From contig NZ_BBVD01000002.1 in NCBI RefSeq assembly GCF_000964545.1, positions 186,001 to 250,000 of the forward strand: a stretch of 64,000 nucleotides of DNA, read 5' to 3'. Made by a program: the position numbers and the translations under genes. Of the stretch, positions 35,416 to 44,942 are shown one piece after another. This DNA is from Comamonas thiooxydans (lineage in GTDB: Bacteria > Pseudomonadota > Gammaproteobacteria > Burkholderiales > Burkholderiaceae_C). The notes under the pieces are model-generated. The model ran no database searches and was not told where the DNA came from. It saw only the letters and a list, made by a program, of their open reading frames with translations. Position 1 is the first letter of the stretch, and the number at the start of each line of letters is the position of its first letter.

Positions 35416-36224
35416 GCACGCCTCCTGCTGCCAAAGTCCTCGTCGGCGCTGACGCCCGGATAGTGAAACGGCACAGGCCCCGTGGGTCTGGCATGGATGA
35501 ATTGCTGCACCAGCGGGTCGGTGCTGGCGCGCACCTCTTCGGGTGTGCCCTGGGCAGCAACGCTTCCGGCTCCCAGAATCACCACATGGTCGGCCACGCG
35601 GAAAGTTTCTTCCAGATCGTGGGATACCAGAATCGAAGTCAGGCCCATGGCATCGTTGAGCTGGCGGATCAGCTGTGCCGAGGTACCCAGCGAAATGGGG
35701 TCCAGGCCCGCGAAAGGCTCGTCATACATGATGAGTTCGGGGTCCAGCGCAATCGCGCGGGCCAGTGCCACGCGGCGGGCCATGCCGCCCGAGACCTGGG
35801 AAGGCATCAGATCGCGCGCACCGCGCAGGCCCACGGCATGCAGCTTCATGAGCACGATGTCGCGAATCAGCTCTTCGGGCAGATCGGTGTGCTCGCGCAG
35901 CGGAAAGGCCACGTTGTCGAACACGCTCATGTCGGTGAACAGTGCACCGAACTGAAACAGCATGCCCATGCGGCGACGCGCGGCGTAGAGCTGCTGCGCA
36001 TTCATGATGGTCACATCCTGGCCGTCAAACAGCACCTGCCCCTGCTGGGCATGGTTCTGCCCGCCGATCAGACGCAACACAGTGGTCTTGCCGCCGCCCG
36101 ATGCGCCCATCAGCGCGGTGACCTTGCCGCGCGGCACTTGCAGGGACAGATCGCGCAGGATGACGCGGTCACCATAGCCAAAGGTGACATTGCGCAGTTC
36201 CACAAAGGGTGCGTTGGGTGACAT
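35412..36224 (-). CDS. mlaF: Phospholipid ABC transporter ATPase MlaF
   Basis: ATPase of the MlaFEDB complex. The 270-residue protein has Walker A GASGGGKTT, signature VSGGMARR, Walker B LIMYDEPFAGLD and switch histidine SHDLEE. ATG 36224 is chosen; the longer reading from 36242 would begin with TTG. It is the first gene of the mla operon; its promoter must lie in 36225-36445, which otherwise holds an intergenic repeat and a small palindrome (CATTCGTGAATG). Confidence 0.95.
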   Translation of the reverse strand: MSPNAPFVELRNVTFGYGDRVILRDLSLQVPRGKVTALMGASGGGKTTVLRLIGGQNHAQQGQVLFDGQDVTIMNAQQLYAARRRMGMLFQFGALFTDMSVFDNVAFPLREHTDLPEELIRDIVLMKLHAVGLRGARDLMPSQVSGGMARRVALARAIALDPELIMYDEPFAGLDPISLGTSAQLIRQLNDAMGLTSILVSHDLEETFRVADHVVILGAGSVAAQGTPEEVRASTDPLVQQFIHARPTGPVPFHYPGVSADEDFGSRRRA

Positions 36225-36349
36225 GCGTGAATAGCCGCTCAAGAGAAAGCAAACTGGTATTGTGCCGACAAGCTCGGCAAAAAGCTCGGGTTAGCCCCAA
36301 GTAAACATACATTCGTGAATGTTTCTTCAAGGCATGGCTTGGATCGCAG

Positions 36350-36430
36350 AGTCATCACTCCTGTTTCAGGAGCATTCAGCGCTTGTTGTGCATGCGCAAA
36401 CTGCCTTTTTTGCGATATGAAATCGCATCG
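36350..36430 (-). repeat. Putative dispersed intergenic repeat (copy 2)
   Basis: Upstream of mlaF. On the minus strand it includes CAGCTGTCGATGCG, then CAAGCGCTGAATGC and a short hairpin CTCCTGAAACAGGAG. It shares the 13-mer AAGCGCTGARTGC with 30121-30133. Boundaries are approximate. Confidence 0.35.
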
Positions 36431-36445
36431 ACAGCTGCGACTTAT

Positions 36446-37222
36446 TTACAACATATTCTGCAGAAACGCCTTGGTGCGCTCGTGCTGAGGCGCCACAAAG
36501 AATGCTTCGGACGGGCCTTGCTCGACGATGTAGCCGCCGTCCATGAAGATGACGCGGTTGGCCACCTCTCGCGCAAAACCCATCTCGTGGGTCACGACCA
36601 GCATGGTCATGTGCTCCTCGGCCAGCTCGCGCATGGTGCGCAGCACCTCGCCGGTCAGCTCGGGGTCCAGCGCCGAGGTGGGCTCGTCGAACAGCAGAAT
36701 GTCGGGTTCCATGGCCAGCGCACGGGCAATCGCCACGCGCTGCTTCTGACCGCCTGAGAGATGATTGGGATAGGCATCGCGCTTGGCGGCCAACCCCACC
36801 TTGGCAAGCAGGGCCTCGGCCTTGGGAATGATGTCTTCGCGCTTCATGCCCTTGACGATGACGGGCGCCTCGATGATGTTTTCCAGCACCGTGAGGTGGG
36901 GAAACAGATTGAAGGACTGAAACACCATGCCCATCTTGCGGCCGATCTTGCGGATTTCGGCATCGCTCACGTACTGAGCCCTGGCCTCACCCTCGGAGCG
37001 TGCCAACACCTCGCCTTCGATGCTGATGGTGCCGCGGTCAATCGTCTCCAGGTGGTTGAGGCAGCGCAAAAAGGTGCTCTTGCCCGAGCCGGACGGGCCG
37101 ATCACGGCCACCACCTCGCCGCGCAGCAGCTCCAGAGAGACACCGCGCAGCACTTCGTTGCTGCCAAAGGCCTTGTGGATGCCCTGGGCGGAAATCATCA
37201 CGTCAGGCGTCGTACTTGGCAT
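36446..37222 (-). CDS. Amino-acid ABC transporter ATP-binding protein
   Basis: ATPase of a polar amino-acid importer (GlnQ/HisP type). The 258-residue protein has Walker A GPSGSGKST, Q-loop VFQSFNLFPH, signature LSGGQKQR, Walker B ILLFDEPTSALD and switch THEMGF. ATG 37222 is chosen and overlaps the permease gene by 20 bases; ATG 37198 is possible. It is the last gene of the binding protein-permease-ATPase unit. Confidence 0.94.
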   Translation of the reverse strand: MPSTTPDVMISAQGIHKAFGSNEVLRGVSLELLRGEVVAVIGPSGSGKSTFLRCLNHLETIDRGTISIEGEVLARSEGEARAQYVSDAEIRKIGRKMGMVFQSFNLFPHLTVLENIIEAPVIVKGMKREDIIPKAEALLAKVGLAAKRDAYPNHLSGGQKQRVAIARALAMEPDILLFDEPTSALDPELTGEVLRTMRELAEEHMTMLVVTHEMGFAREVANRVIFMDGGYIVEQGPSEAFFVAPQHERTKAFLQNML

Positions 37223-37859
37223 ATTTTTTCTCAAGATATTGGAAGCCCCAGGTCAGCACCAGGGTCATGATGAGATAGAAGGCCGCAGCCACGATGAAGG
37301 GCGTGAAGCTGAAGTCGCGCTGCACCACGCCGCGCGCCACGCGCAGCAGATCGTTGAGTGCCAGCACATAGATCAGCGAGGTGTCCTTGACCAGGGTGAT
37401 GGTCTCGTTGCTGACGGGCGGCAGGATGCGGGCCCACATCTGGGGCAGCACGATGCGGCGCATGGTCTGGGCATAAGTCATGCCCAGCACCTTGGCTCCC
37501 TCGTACTGGCCGCGATCCACGGACTTGATGCCGGCGCGGAAGATCTCCGCGAAGTAGGCCGCATAGTTCAGCGCAAACGCCACCACGGCGGCGGGAAAGT
37601 CGGGCAGGCGCACACCGATGTAGGGCACAAAGGGCAGCGCAAAGTACACGAACAGCAGCTGCAGCATCAGCGGCGTGCCGCGCATCAGCCAGATATAGGC
37701 GCCCACGGCGCTGCTCAGCGGCTTGATGCTGGAGATGCGCATCAGCGCCAGCGCCAGGCCCATGGGAATGGACAGCGCCAGCGTGATGAAGAACAGCTTG
37801 AGTGTGACAAGGGCACCAGCCGACATGGGCCCCAGGAGCGAGATTACATAGTCCATCAA
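37203..37859 (-). CDS. Amino-acid ABC transporter permease
   Basis: Inner-membrane subunit of the HisMQ family, 218 residues, with about five helices, the N-terminal GALVTLKLFF motif and the EAA-type loop GAKVLGMTYAQTMRRIVLPQ that contacts the ATPase. It lies 140 bases after the binding-protein gene, beyond a terminator-like hairpin. A single permease gene implies a homodimer. Confidence 0.94.
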   Translation of the reverse strand: MMDYVISLLGPMSAGALVTLKLFFITLALSIPMGLALALMRISSIKPLSSAVGAYIWLMRGTPLMLQLLFVYFALPFVPYIGVRLPDFPAAVVAFALNYAAYFAEIFRAGIKSVDRGQYEGAKVLGMTYAQTMRRIVLPQMWARILPPVSNETITLVKDTSLIYVLALNDLLRVARGVVQRDFSFTPFIVAAAFYLIMTLVLTWGFQYLEKKYAKYDA

Positions 37860-37948
37860 ATGGCCTTCAGTGTGGCGCTGCAGCTATCGAAAGCCCGCCA
37901 CAGGCACGGGCGTGCGCAGGAGGAAGTGTTTGCACGCATTGTCGTCGC

Positions 37949-37980
37949 AAAAAAAACCGGCAATGCCAGGCATTGCCGGT
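37949..37980 (-). terminator. Intergenic terminator between binding protein and permease
   Basis: A 12-bp inverted repeat (ACCGGCAATGCC at 37956-37967 with its complement at 37969-37980) followed on the minus strand by eight Ts. Placed just after the binding-protein stop, it probably terminates most transcripts so that the binding protein is made in excess over permease and ATPase, as in many ABC importers. Confidence 0.8.
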
Positions 37981-37999
37981 GCAGTCCGTCAAAAAGGGA

Positions 38000-38809
38000 T
38001 TAGTGCTTGATGACGTCGGCGCCGAACCACTTCTGGGCGATTTCAGCAGCCTTGCCGTCCTTCTTCATTTCGGTCAGCACATCGTTGACCTTGTTGCGAG
38101 TGGCTTCGTCGTCCTTGCGGAAGCCCACACCGTAGTCTTCGGTACCGAAGTCCTCGGCCAGCACCACGTAGTTGTCGGGCTTCTTGTTGACGTAGTAGCG
38201 ACCCACCACCTCATCCACCACCACCACATCCAGACGGCCTGCTTCCAGGTCCATCATGGCAGCGATGTTGTCGCCGAAGAGCTTTGTTTCCTTGAACTTG
38301 TCCGACAGTTCCTTGTCCTTGGTCAGGGCAGTCACGGCGCTGGAGCCTTCCTGGGCACCCACGATCTTGCCGACCATGTCAGCCTTGCCCTTGATGGGAG
38401 AGCCGGCCTTCACGATGATGATCTGCTTGTTCACCATGTAGGGGTCGGAGAACAGGATCTTTTCCTTGCGCTCTTCCAGAATGGTCAGGCCGTTCCACAG
38501 AGCGTCCACACGCTTGCCCAGCAGCTCGGCTTCCTTGGCGTTCCAGTCGATGGGCTTGAACTCCACTTCGATATTGGCGCGCTTGGCGACTTCACGAGCC
38601 ATGTCGATGTCGAAACCGACCAGTTCGTTCTTTTCGTCACGGAAACCCATGGGCGGGAAGTTGTCGTCCAGGCCCACCACCAGCTTGGCGGCAACTGCCG
38701 CAGGAGTGGGCGCAGGAGCTGCAGCGGTGTTGCTTGCGGACTCGTTCTTGCCGCAGGCAGCCAAAATTGCAGTCAGGGCCACCGAGGCCAGCAGGGTACG
38801 TTTTTTCAT
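38000..38809 (-). CDS. Amino-acid ABC transporter substrate-binding lipoprotein
   Basis: Family-3 solute-binding protein, 269 residues. It has a lipoprotein signal (ILAAC, C19), an Ala/Pro-rich linker and binding-fold motifs DDNFPPMGF, VGFDIDMAREVAKR and WNGLTILEERKEKILFSDPY. The binding-site arginine segment usual for amino acids is not obvious, so the specific ligand is unknown. The frame is open far upstream, but ATG 38809 starts the signal peptide. Confidence 0.94.
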   Translation of the reverse strand: MKKRTLLASVALTAILAACGKNESASNTAAAPAPTPAAVAAKLVVGLDDNFPPMGFRDEKNELVGFDIDMAREVAKRANIEVEFKPIDWNAKEAELLGKRVDALWNGLTILEERKEKILFSDPYMVNKQIIIVKAGSPIKGKADMVGKIVGAQEGSSAVTALTKDKELSDKFKETKLFGDNIAAMMDLEAGRLDVVVVDEVVGRYYVNKKPDNYVVLAEDFGTEDYGVGFRKDDEATRNKVNDVLTEMKKDGKAAEIAQKWFGADVIKH

Positions 38810-39051
38810 GGCGTCAAAATTTGAAGTGGAAAAAGCGGAGGCAGGGGCTTTGTCTCCCGTCCGGGGCCACCGCAGCCGTCCCGAAGCCGGGCTGCCGCCA
38901 GCGCCGAATCCGCTATTGTCGCGCAGACGGGACAGAACGTCACTCGCCGGTCGCAAAACCATGAACTTGTTCGGAACATGGATCGTGCCTTTCAGCCATT
39001 GCACCCGGGCGAACTCGGGGCTGCAGCTGCCGAGACCTGCAGCCGGCCCGG

Positions 39052-40425
39052 TTACTGCAGCATAAAAGTCTTGTATTCCAGCCGGTCCAATTCGCGCGTC
39101 AACAGAAACAGACCTGTACACAGGGTTGCCAGCATTGCCAGGCAGAAACCATAGCCGTAGAAAGCCGCCCCCAGCGCCAGCGAGATGCCAGTAAAGACGA
39201 TGTTCAGCACCACCATCAGTGCACAGAGCAAAAGCACGATGCGCCGCTCGTCGAGATAGAAAAACACATTGAGCACAGCCATCACACCCACCTGAAGACC
39301 GGCACCGACCACCTGCACATGCAGCAGCGGCAGGTATAACTGCGATATGCCCAGCAAATGCAGCACGGCCGGACCGGCGACAAAGGTCACGAGAACCGCC
39401 AGCGTCTGCACTTTGGCGATCTCGCCCAGGCCCGTCTGTATCGCATACACCATCTCGTTGCGCATGGACTGTATGTAGTTCAGGGAGCCGCCGCCGCGCA
39501 CCGCATCGAAGAACTTGTCGTAGTACTCGACGAAATCGGTTTCTATGCGCACCAGGAACACTGCCATGCCAGGAATGATGGACAGATAGGACAGGAAAAC
39601 TGGCAGGTCGTAGATCAGCGAGGCCCTGAGCCCGCCGATGATCTGCTGCGAGGTTGGCGGGAAATACCAGAACATGAACTTGTCGGCCCAGATACCCAGG
39701 TTGTAGAGCAAGCCGACCGCAATCAGTACCGGAAAGATCAGCGAGCGCTGCATGAAATCGAAGCCGATCCAGCGCCTTTTGATCGGGAAAGCGCGCAGCA
39801 CGATGGCCCACATGCCAGCCACCAGCACGATATTGCCGAACACGAAGCTGCTCAGCAGCCCTTCCAGTCCCCAGCGACGCAGAGGCAGCGACAGCAAGAC
39901 AATAAGCGCATAGCTGACCCCGAACAGCGCGGAGATGGCCTTGTAATGCTTGAGGCCGGACAGCAGAACGGTCAGCATCCAGACCACGCACATCAGCGTG
40001 AAGCCGGCCAGCATCAGCATCCGGTACAGCAGGCTCTGGCCTGGCAGCACCACGAAAAGGGCCAGCGTCCCCAGGCCGCTGGCGGCTGCCACGATCAGCA
40101 ACAGCAAGCCGTGCAGATTGGGCAATACGGTTTCATCCTGCTTGAGAAACAGCCGATCCGAAATAAAGCGCGTGAACATCAGCTGCGCCGCACCGGTCAG
40201 TATCAAGCTGCAGGCCACCAGATAGGTCACCGAGGTCTGAAACTGGGTCACCAGCAGCGGCGGCGCCACGACGCTGAGGCTGAACACCCCTACCAGCAAA
40301 ATGCCGATGATGGAGAACACCCAGGGACCCGAGCCGATCACGCCCGCATAGGCATAGGCTTGGAGCAGGCTGGTCAGCGTGTTTTTGCGCAGCAGGTGGC
40401 GCAGTTCAAAGCCAATGCCGGCCAT
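39052..40425 (-). CDS. pelG: Pel polysaccharide transporter PelG
   Basis: Inner-membrane protein with about 12 helices, proposed to move Pel across the membrane together with PelD, PelE and PelF. The 457-residue protein starts MAGIGFELRHLL as in PelG proteins and is related to the polysaccharide flippase/MATE fold. Its ATG overlaps the pelF stop by one base (TGATG). Last gene of pelABCDEFG; no clear terminator was seen after it. Confidence 0.94.
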   Translation of the reverse strand: MAGIGFELRHLLRKNTLTSLLQAYAYAGVIGSGPWVFSIIGILLVGVFSLSVVAPPLLVTQFQTSVTYLVACSLILTGAAQLMFTRFISDRLFLKQDETVLPNLHGLLLLIVAAASGLGTLALFVVLPGQSLLYRMLMLAGFTLMCVVWMLTVLLSGLKHYKAISALFGVSYALIVLLSLPLRRWGLEGLLSSFVFGNIVLVAGMWAIVLRAFPIKRRWIGFDFMQRSLIFPVLIAVGLLYNLGIWADKFMFWYFPPTSQQIIGGLRASLIYDLPVFLSYLSIIPGMAVFLVRIETDFVEYYDKFFDAVRGGGSLNYIQSMRNEMVYAIQTGLGEIAKVQTLAVLVTFVAGPAVLHLLGISQLYLPLLHVQVVGAGLQVGVMAVLNVFFYLDERRIVLLLCALMVVLNIVFTGISLALGAAFYGYGFCLAMLATLCTGLFLLTRELDRLEYKTFMLQ

Positions 40426-41972
40426 CAGTGATATTCCTTGGAATGTTGCATGGCCCGGTCATAGACCTGCCGGTAGCGGTCGAACAGCAACTGATCGGAG
40501 TAGTAGCGCTCAACGCGTGCAATCCCGGCAGCACTGGCTTCCTGCCAGGCCTCGGGCGATTTCAGCAACTCCAGCGCCGCATCGGCCAGATCCGCAGGGT
40601 TGGCGATACCGACCACGCGACCACAAGCGCCCAATGCACGGTCCTCGGGCTCCAGCCCTTCTATGAGCTGACGGCAGGAGCCCACATCGGTGCTGACCAC
40701 GGGAACGCCTGCCGCCTGCGCCTCCAGCAGCACCAGAGGCAAGGCCTCGCTGATGGACGAGAGCACCACCAGCCCGACACGCGGCAACAACTCGTCGATC
40801 TTCTGCATGCCCAGAAAGTGCACCTGCGCCTGCAGGCCCAGACTGTCCACAAGATTGCGGCATTCCTCTACATAGGCCGGGTCCTCGGACATGGGGCCGG
40901 CGATCAGAGCCTGAGCCTCGGGCAGGTGATTGACCACGCGGCGCATGGCGCGGATGAAGGTCTTGATGTCCTTGATCGGCACCACGCGGCCTATGAGGCA
41001 CAGCACGGGTGGTGTCACGGCAGGCCGCAGGACACGCAGCGGCGCAAAGCGTTTCACGCTAATGCCATTGGGAATGTTGCTGGTGCGCGCTGGAACGGCG
41101 CCGTCGGCCACCTGACGCAGACGGTTGGCCTCGAACAACGCGATGATGGGATCGGCTGCCTCATAGCAAAAACGCCCCATCCACTCGAAGAACTGGATCC
41201 ACATCTGACGGAAGAAGGAGACTTCCATGGGGTCGCGCTGGAAGACATTGCGGTTATCGCGTATCCACTGGCTCTGGAGCAGGTCGATCTGCCGCTCCTT
41301 GGTATAGATGCCATGTTCGGACAGAACCAGCGGCAGCCCGCGCAGATGGTGCAGCATGCCGCCCAGGAAGCCCGCATAACCTGTGGAGACCGTATGCAGC
41401 ACACGTACCGGAATCAGCTCCCGGGCGATGCGCGCCAGCAGCCACAGCGGCTGCAGCATGATGCGTACCGTCCAGAAGAAGTCGACAAAGGACGGATCGG
41501 TGCAATGGCGCCGGTAGCTGTCCTGTATCAGCTCCCACATATATTCACTGTGCAGAAAATCTTCCTGCGGCAAGCTGCCGCCCGGCAGCAGCTCCATGGC
41601 AACGGCGCGCATGGCGGCCAGCACCTCCGCCCTGCCTGCAGGGCTCTCATCCCGTCGCTCGAGTGCCTGCAGCAATTGCTGCAGCTTGGACATGACCTCG
41701 GGGTCACCCCGGCGCGGTGTGGGCCGCAGTTTTCCCGACGCATGACCATAGAGGAAATGCTCCTCGAAATGCACCACATTGGGCGGCAGCTCATAGCGAA
41801 AATCGCCATAGTCCTCGCGCCGGCTGCCGATAAAGACGATGGCAAAGCTATGCTGCGGGTAGGCTTGAAGGATCTGGTGAACCCAGCTCGACACGCCGCC
41901 GCTGACATAGGGGAAAGTGCCCTCGAGCAGCAGGGCGATATCGGCCCGCGCAGCCTTGGGAAGAGAACTCAT
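40425..41972 (-). CDS. pelF: Pel glycosyltransferase PelF
   Basis: Cytoplasmic GT4-family transferase that polymerises Pel, thought to use UDP-GalNAc/UDP-GlcNAc. The 515-residue protein has the N-terminal LLEGTFPYVSGGVSSWVHQ glycine-rich loop, IGRVVPIKDIKTF and the EALPLVLLEAQAAGVP donor-binding E-x7-E motif. It overlaps pelE (ATGA) and pelG. Confidence 0.96.
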   Translation of the reverse strand: MSSLPKAARADIALLLEGTFPYVSGGVSSWVHQILQAYPQHSFAIVFIGSRREDYGDFRYELPPNVVHFEEHFLYGHASGKLRPTPRRGDPEVMSKLQQLLQALERRDESPAGRAEVLAAMRAVAMELLPGGSLPQEDFLHSEYMWELIQDSYRRHCTDPSFVDFFWTVRIMLQPLWLLARIARELIPVRVLHTVSTGYAGFLGGMLHHLRGLPLVLSEHGIYTKERQIDLLQSQWIRDNRNVFQRDPMEVSFFRQMWIQFFEWMGRFCYEAADPIIALFEANRLRQVADGAVPARTSNIPNGISVKRFAPLRVLRPAVTPPVLCLIGRVVPIKDIKTFIRAMRRVVNHLPEAQALIAGPMSEDPAYVEECRNLVDSLGLQAQVHFLGMQKIDELLPRVGLVVLSSISEALPLVLLEAQAAGVPVVSTDVGSCRQLIEGLEPEDRALGACGRVVGIANPADLADAALELLKSPEAWQEASAAGIARVERYYSDQLLFDRYRQVYDRAMQHSKEYH

Positions 41973-42988
41973 GAGGCACTCCAGTACTGGATGCAGGGGC
42001 GCAGACGGGGCATGACCTGCTGATCCTCAAGTCTGCGCATCAGCTCCTGCACCTTGGCGAACTGACGCTGCTTGAACAGCAGCTCGGCCTGATAGGGAAT
42101 GACGCGGGGCGCCGGCAAACCCAGCTCCAGTGCCCTCTGATAGCAGGATTGGGCACCTTCGTCGTCGGCCACCAGATGCAGCAAGCGCCCCTTGCGCAGC
42201 TGCAGCAGGGCGGTATCCGGGTGCTGAGACAGCACCCGGTTGCAGTAATGCAACGACTGCTTGATGGCATGGTCACGTACATCACCCTGCGCCGAGCCCT
42301 GGTAAATCAGCTCCCAGTACAGATCAGAAAGCGCCCAGGCTGCTCTCAGACCGCGGGGGCCGATTGTCTCTCCTTCGACCGTACGCGCGCGCTCCAGGGC
42401 CTGCAGCTCCTGGTGTATGGACTGGCTCAACTGGCGCTCCTGGACATCCAGCATGCTGTAGGCCAGCAAACGCAGATCATCGCTGGAGTCGCTTAGCGCC
42501 ATGCGCAGCATGGGCGAGGCAATACGCCCCGAGACATGACCCAGGGCAGCCAGGGAACGCATGCGCAAGGGCACGGGAACCGCCTGATTGGTCAGAAAAG
42601 ACTGCAAGCCCGCCTGCCTCCGGCTGCCGCTCGCCTGCTGGTGCGGGTCGAACTCAGGCAGCGGCAGCGATGAAAATTCCCTGCGCGCCGTCAAGCCGCG
42701 CCGTCGGAGTAACGCCACAGTCGCAATCACCGAACCGACAAAGCCCACCACCGGCACGGCATAGGAGAGCAAGGCCATCAGCGCGACCAGCGGCAGACGC
42801 TGGCGCCTGGCACCTGCCGCCAGCATCAGGAACGGAGACAGGCACAGCGCCAGCAGCACGCTGGCCAGCGCATGCGCTGCCAGATAGCTGAGCAATGCCG
42901 CATCGGAGTGGTTGTGCAGCAGCCACAGGCTGCTCCAGGAGGCAATCTCCGCCAGCACAGCGGACAGTGCCAGCTTGACATTAATCAT
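41969..42988 (-). CDS. pelE: Pel biosynthesis protein PelE
   Basis: Inner-membrane protein with TPR-like repeats that joins PelD, PelF and PelG. The 339-residue product has three or four N-terminal hydrophobic segments and a soluble C-terminal helical repeat region (from about residue 150). ATG 42988 is chosen, with AGGA upstream and an 8-base overlap with the pelD end; the longer frame begins with TTG. It is the least conserved Pel protein, so its name depends mostly on position. Confidence 0.88.
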   Translation of the reverse strand: MINVKLALSAVLAEIASWSSLWLLHNHSDAALLSYLAAHALASVLLALCLSPFLMLAAGARRQRLPLVALMALLSYAVPVVGFVGSVIATVALLRRRGLTARREFSSLPLPEFDPHQQASGSRRQAGLQSFLTNQAVPVPLRMRSLAALGHVSGRIASPMLRMALSDSSDDLRLLAYSMLDVQERQLSQSIHQELQALERARTVEGETIGPRGLRAAWALSDLYWELIYQGSAQGDVRDHAIKQSLHYCNRVLSQHPDTALLQLRKGRLLHLVADDEGAQSCYQRALELGLPAPRVIPYQAELLFKQRQFAKVQELMRRLEDQQVMPRLRPCIQYWSAS

Positions 42989-44348
42989 GGGCCATCCTGT
43001 CAATCTGCTCCAGCACGCTCAGGGCCGAGCAGCGATCCAGCAAGACAGTGCGGGGAAAAATGCCGGCCGCTCCCAGGGAGTCCATGCCGCGCTGACCCAG
43101 CCAGCCTTCGATACGATTCAGATAGCCCTCGGCCGTGGCACCGGTGCCAAGCGGCATGAGGATGGCCAGCCACTGCCTGTTCCGACCTTCGATCAGCCAG
43201 GAGCGATCCAGCATGCGCTCCAGGCGCATCAGCTGCTGAGCCATCTGGCTTTGCACCGCCTGCGGTGAAAGCTCTAGCGCCACGACCACGCTGCACAGGC
43301 CGGCGCTGCGGTTCACATGCTCCATGCGCTGCAGCTCGGACGCGAACGGCCGCGGGCACAGGGGATAGGCCTGCAGCAGCGGCTGTGCCAGACGATTGGC
43401 AGCCACGCTGTCCGTGTAATAGCCGAGCAGCAGATTGATGGTCTGCAGCGTCTCCTCCTGCAGAGCAAAAAAGGGCATTTCTTCCACCAGCAGCAGACCA
43501 TAGATCTCCCCCCCCAGATCCAGCATCGGAGCAACGACCAGATAGCGGGTCTGTTGCGCATCCCTCAGGCCCTGGGAGACATGGGTCAGCATGCGGGCTT
43601 CCAGCGCCTGGCGCAGCAGCGGATCCTCGGGCCGGACCTCATGGGCACCGCCCAGCTGGGCAATCGGCTGGGGCTCGATCCTGTCGTCGCGCACAGCCAC
43701 CAGGCAGGCCGCACTGATCTGGCAGAACTGTGCCAGCTGATTGAGCAGGCTTTGCGCATCGCCAGGAGCGCCGCTGAGCGCACTAAGCCCGCTGAGTGCA
43801 TCGCGCATCGACACCGGGCGGCCGATCAGCTCCTGCTCCAGCTGGTCATGTGACAGACGCAGCAGATAGTGCTGACGTATGAGCTGCTCGGTGCGCTGAT
43901 CCATATAGTGCTGCGCGGTACGCTCGCGCCGTATGCGGGCACGCCAGAGACTAGAAACCTCGCCCACGATCATCACCACCATCAAGCCACCCAGAAAGTA
44001 CTGCTCGGGAAAGCGGCTCAAGTCCTCGCGGTTGAAACCCAGCCAGCCCAGCAACAGCACACCGGCCGCCGACAATCCCCCGATGGGTCCATAGCGCAAG
44101 GCCACGATCATGGGCGCAAGCCAGGACCAGGGAAACTCGGCACGCACCCAGAGCGGGTCGTTGCGGCTAAAAACATAACCTATCAGCAATGCCAGCAGTG
44201 GCAGCAGCAAGGTCTCGGCCGCCACCACTCCGGGGCGCTCGCTGGTTTGCACCAGCAACCCCAGTGGCGAGCTTCTGAATTCCGCAGCAATGCCCATGCG
44301 GCGCGCGGAATCCGGCGTGGCGGCAGGTGTCGTGGCGTGATCTTGCAT
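42981..44348 (-). CDS. pelD: Pel c-di-GMP receptor PelD
   Basis: Inner-membrane receptor that switches on Pel synthesis when c-di-GMP binds. The 455-residue protein has about four N-terminal helices (45-130), a short helical stalk, a GAF domain (about 175-320) and a degenerate GGDEF domain without the catalytic motif. The inhibitory-site-type motif R378-M-L-D381 is present, with a further arginine pair (GRNRQW) following, as in characterised PelD. Regulation by c-di-GMP is therefore likely. Confidence 0.95.
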   Translation of the reverse strand: MQDHATTPAATPDSARRMGIAAEFRSSPLGLLVQTSERPGVVAAETLLLPLLALLIGYVFSRNDPLWVRAEFPWSWLAPMIVALRYGPIGGLSAAGVLLLGWLGFNREDLSRFPEQYFLGGLMVVMIVGEVSSLWRARIRRERTAQHYMDQRTEQLIRQHYLLRLSHDQLEQELIGRPVSMRDALSGLSALSGAPGDAQSLLNQLAQFCQISAACLVAVRDDRIEPQPIAQLGGAHEVRPEDPLLRQALEARMLTHVSQGLRDAQQTRYLVVAPMLDLGGEIYGLLLVEEMPFFALQEETLQTINLLLGYYTDSVAANRLAQPLLQAYPLCPRPFASELQRMEHVNRSAGLCSVVVALELSPQAVQSQMAQQLMRLERMLDRSWLIEGRNRQWLAILMPLGTGATAEGYLNRIEGWLGQRGMDSLGAAGIFPRTVLLDRCSALSVLEQIDRMAHD

Positions 44349-44370
44349 GACTGGAAATCCTGCTCAATGC

Positions 44371-44922
44371 TTACCGGGCGCCGGCCAGGCCCGTTCCCAG
44401 CAGTTTGCGGATCAGCTTCTGCCCGACAGCCGACAAAGCCTCGCGGCTCCATCCGCTTTGACCGCCAGCACCGCTCCAGACCGTGGCACCGCTGTCCACA
44501 TCGACGATCTCCAGGGCCACGCCGACGGCTGGCTCACCGTCCACGCCGACCTTGTAGCGCCACTCGTCAACCGCCCCCAGCAAGGCATAGCGCACACCCT
44601 CACTGCGTGCCCAGGCCAGCGCATCTTCGCGCCGCTTGGCATCGCGGCCATCGAACAGCGTCTCCTGCTGCGCCTCGCCTGTATAGCGCTTGACGGCACC
44701 TATGCCGCGGCTGCTCAACAAGGCCGTGGCAATGCTTTCGGCCCGGCTGCCTGCCATGGGCGTTTCCGTATGGTTCTCGAACGGCAGCACCGCCCAGTTG
44801 GCGTTCCTCTCCAGGGCCGGGGACTTGCCCTGGTCCAGCGTGGAACAAGCACTGAGCAGCCCCAGCAGGGCTGCGCCCGTGAGCATGCGGATGCGGGAGG
44901 AGAGAACAGTACGGTGAGTCAT
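44371..44922 (-). CDS. pelC: Pel outer-membrane lipoprotein PelC
   Basis: Lipoprotein that forms a ring at the periplasmic side of the outer membrane below PelB. The 183-residue product has lipobox LLSAC (C26) and a compact alpha/beta domain with NWAVLPFENHTETPMAG and GVRYALLGAVDEWRYK. It lies between pelB and pelD in the standard order. Confidence 0.93.
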   Translation of the reverse strand: MTHRTVLSSRIRMLTGAALLGLLSACSTLDQGKSPALERNANWAVLPFENHTETPMAGSRAESIATALLSSRGIGAVKRYTGEAQQETLFDGRDAKRREDALAWARSEGVRYALLGAVDEWRYKVGVDGEPAVGVALEIVDVDSGATVWSGAGGQSGWSREALSAVGQKLIRKLLGTGLAGAR

Positions 44923-44942
44923 GGGAGAGCTCCTTGAAATCT

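Noticed and set aside
38810..39991. Upstream extension of the amino-acid binding-protein frame
   Set aside because: The extension runs antiparallel-free through pelG in another frame and lacks protein-like features; the lipoprotein signal marks the start at 38809.
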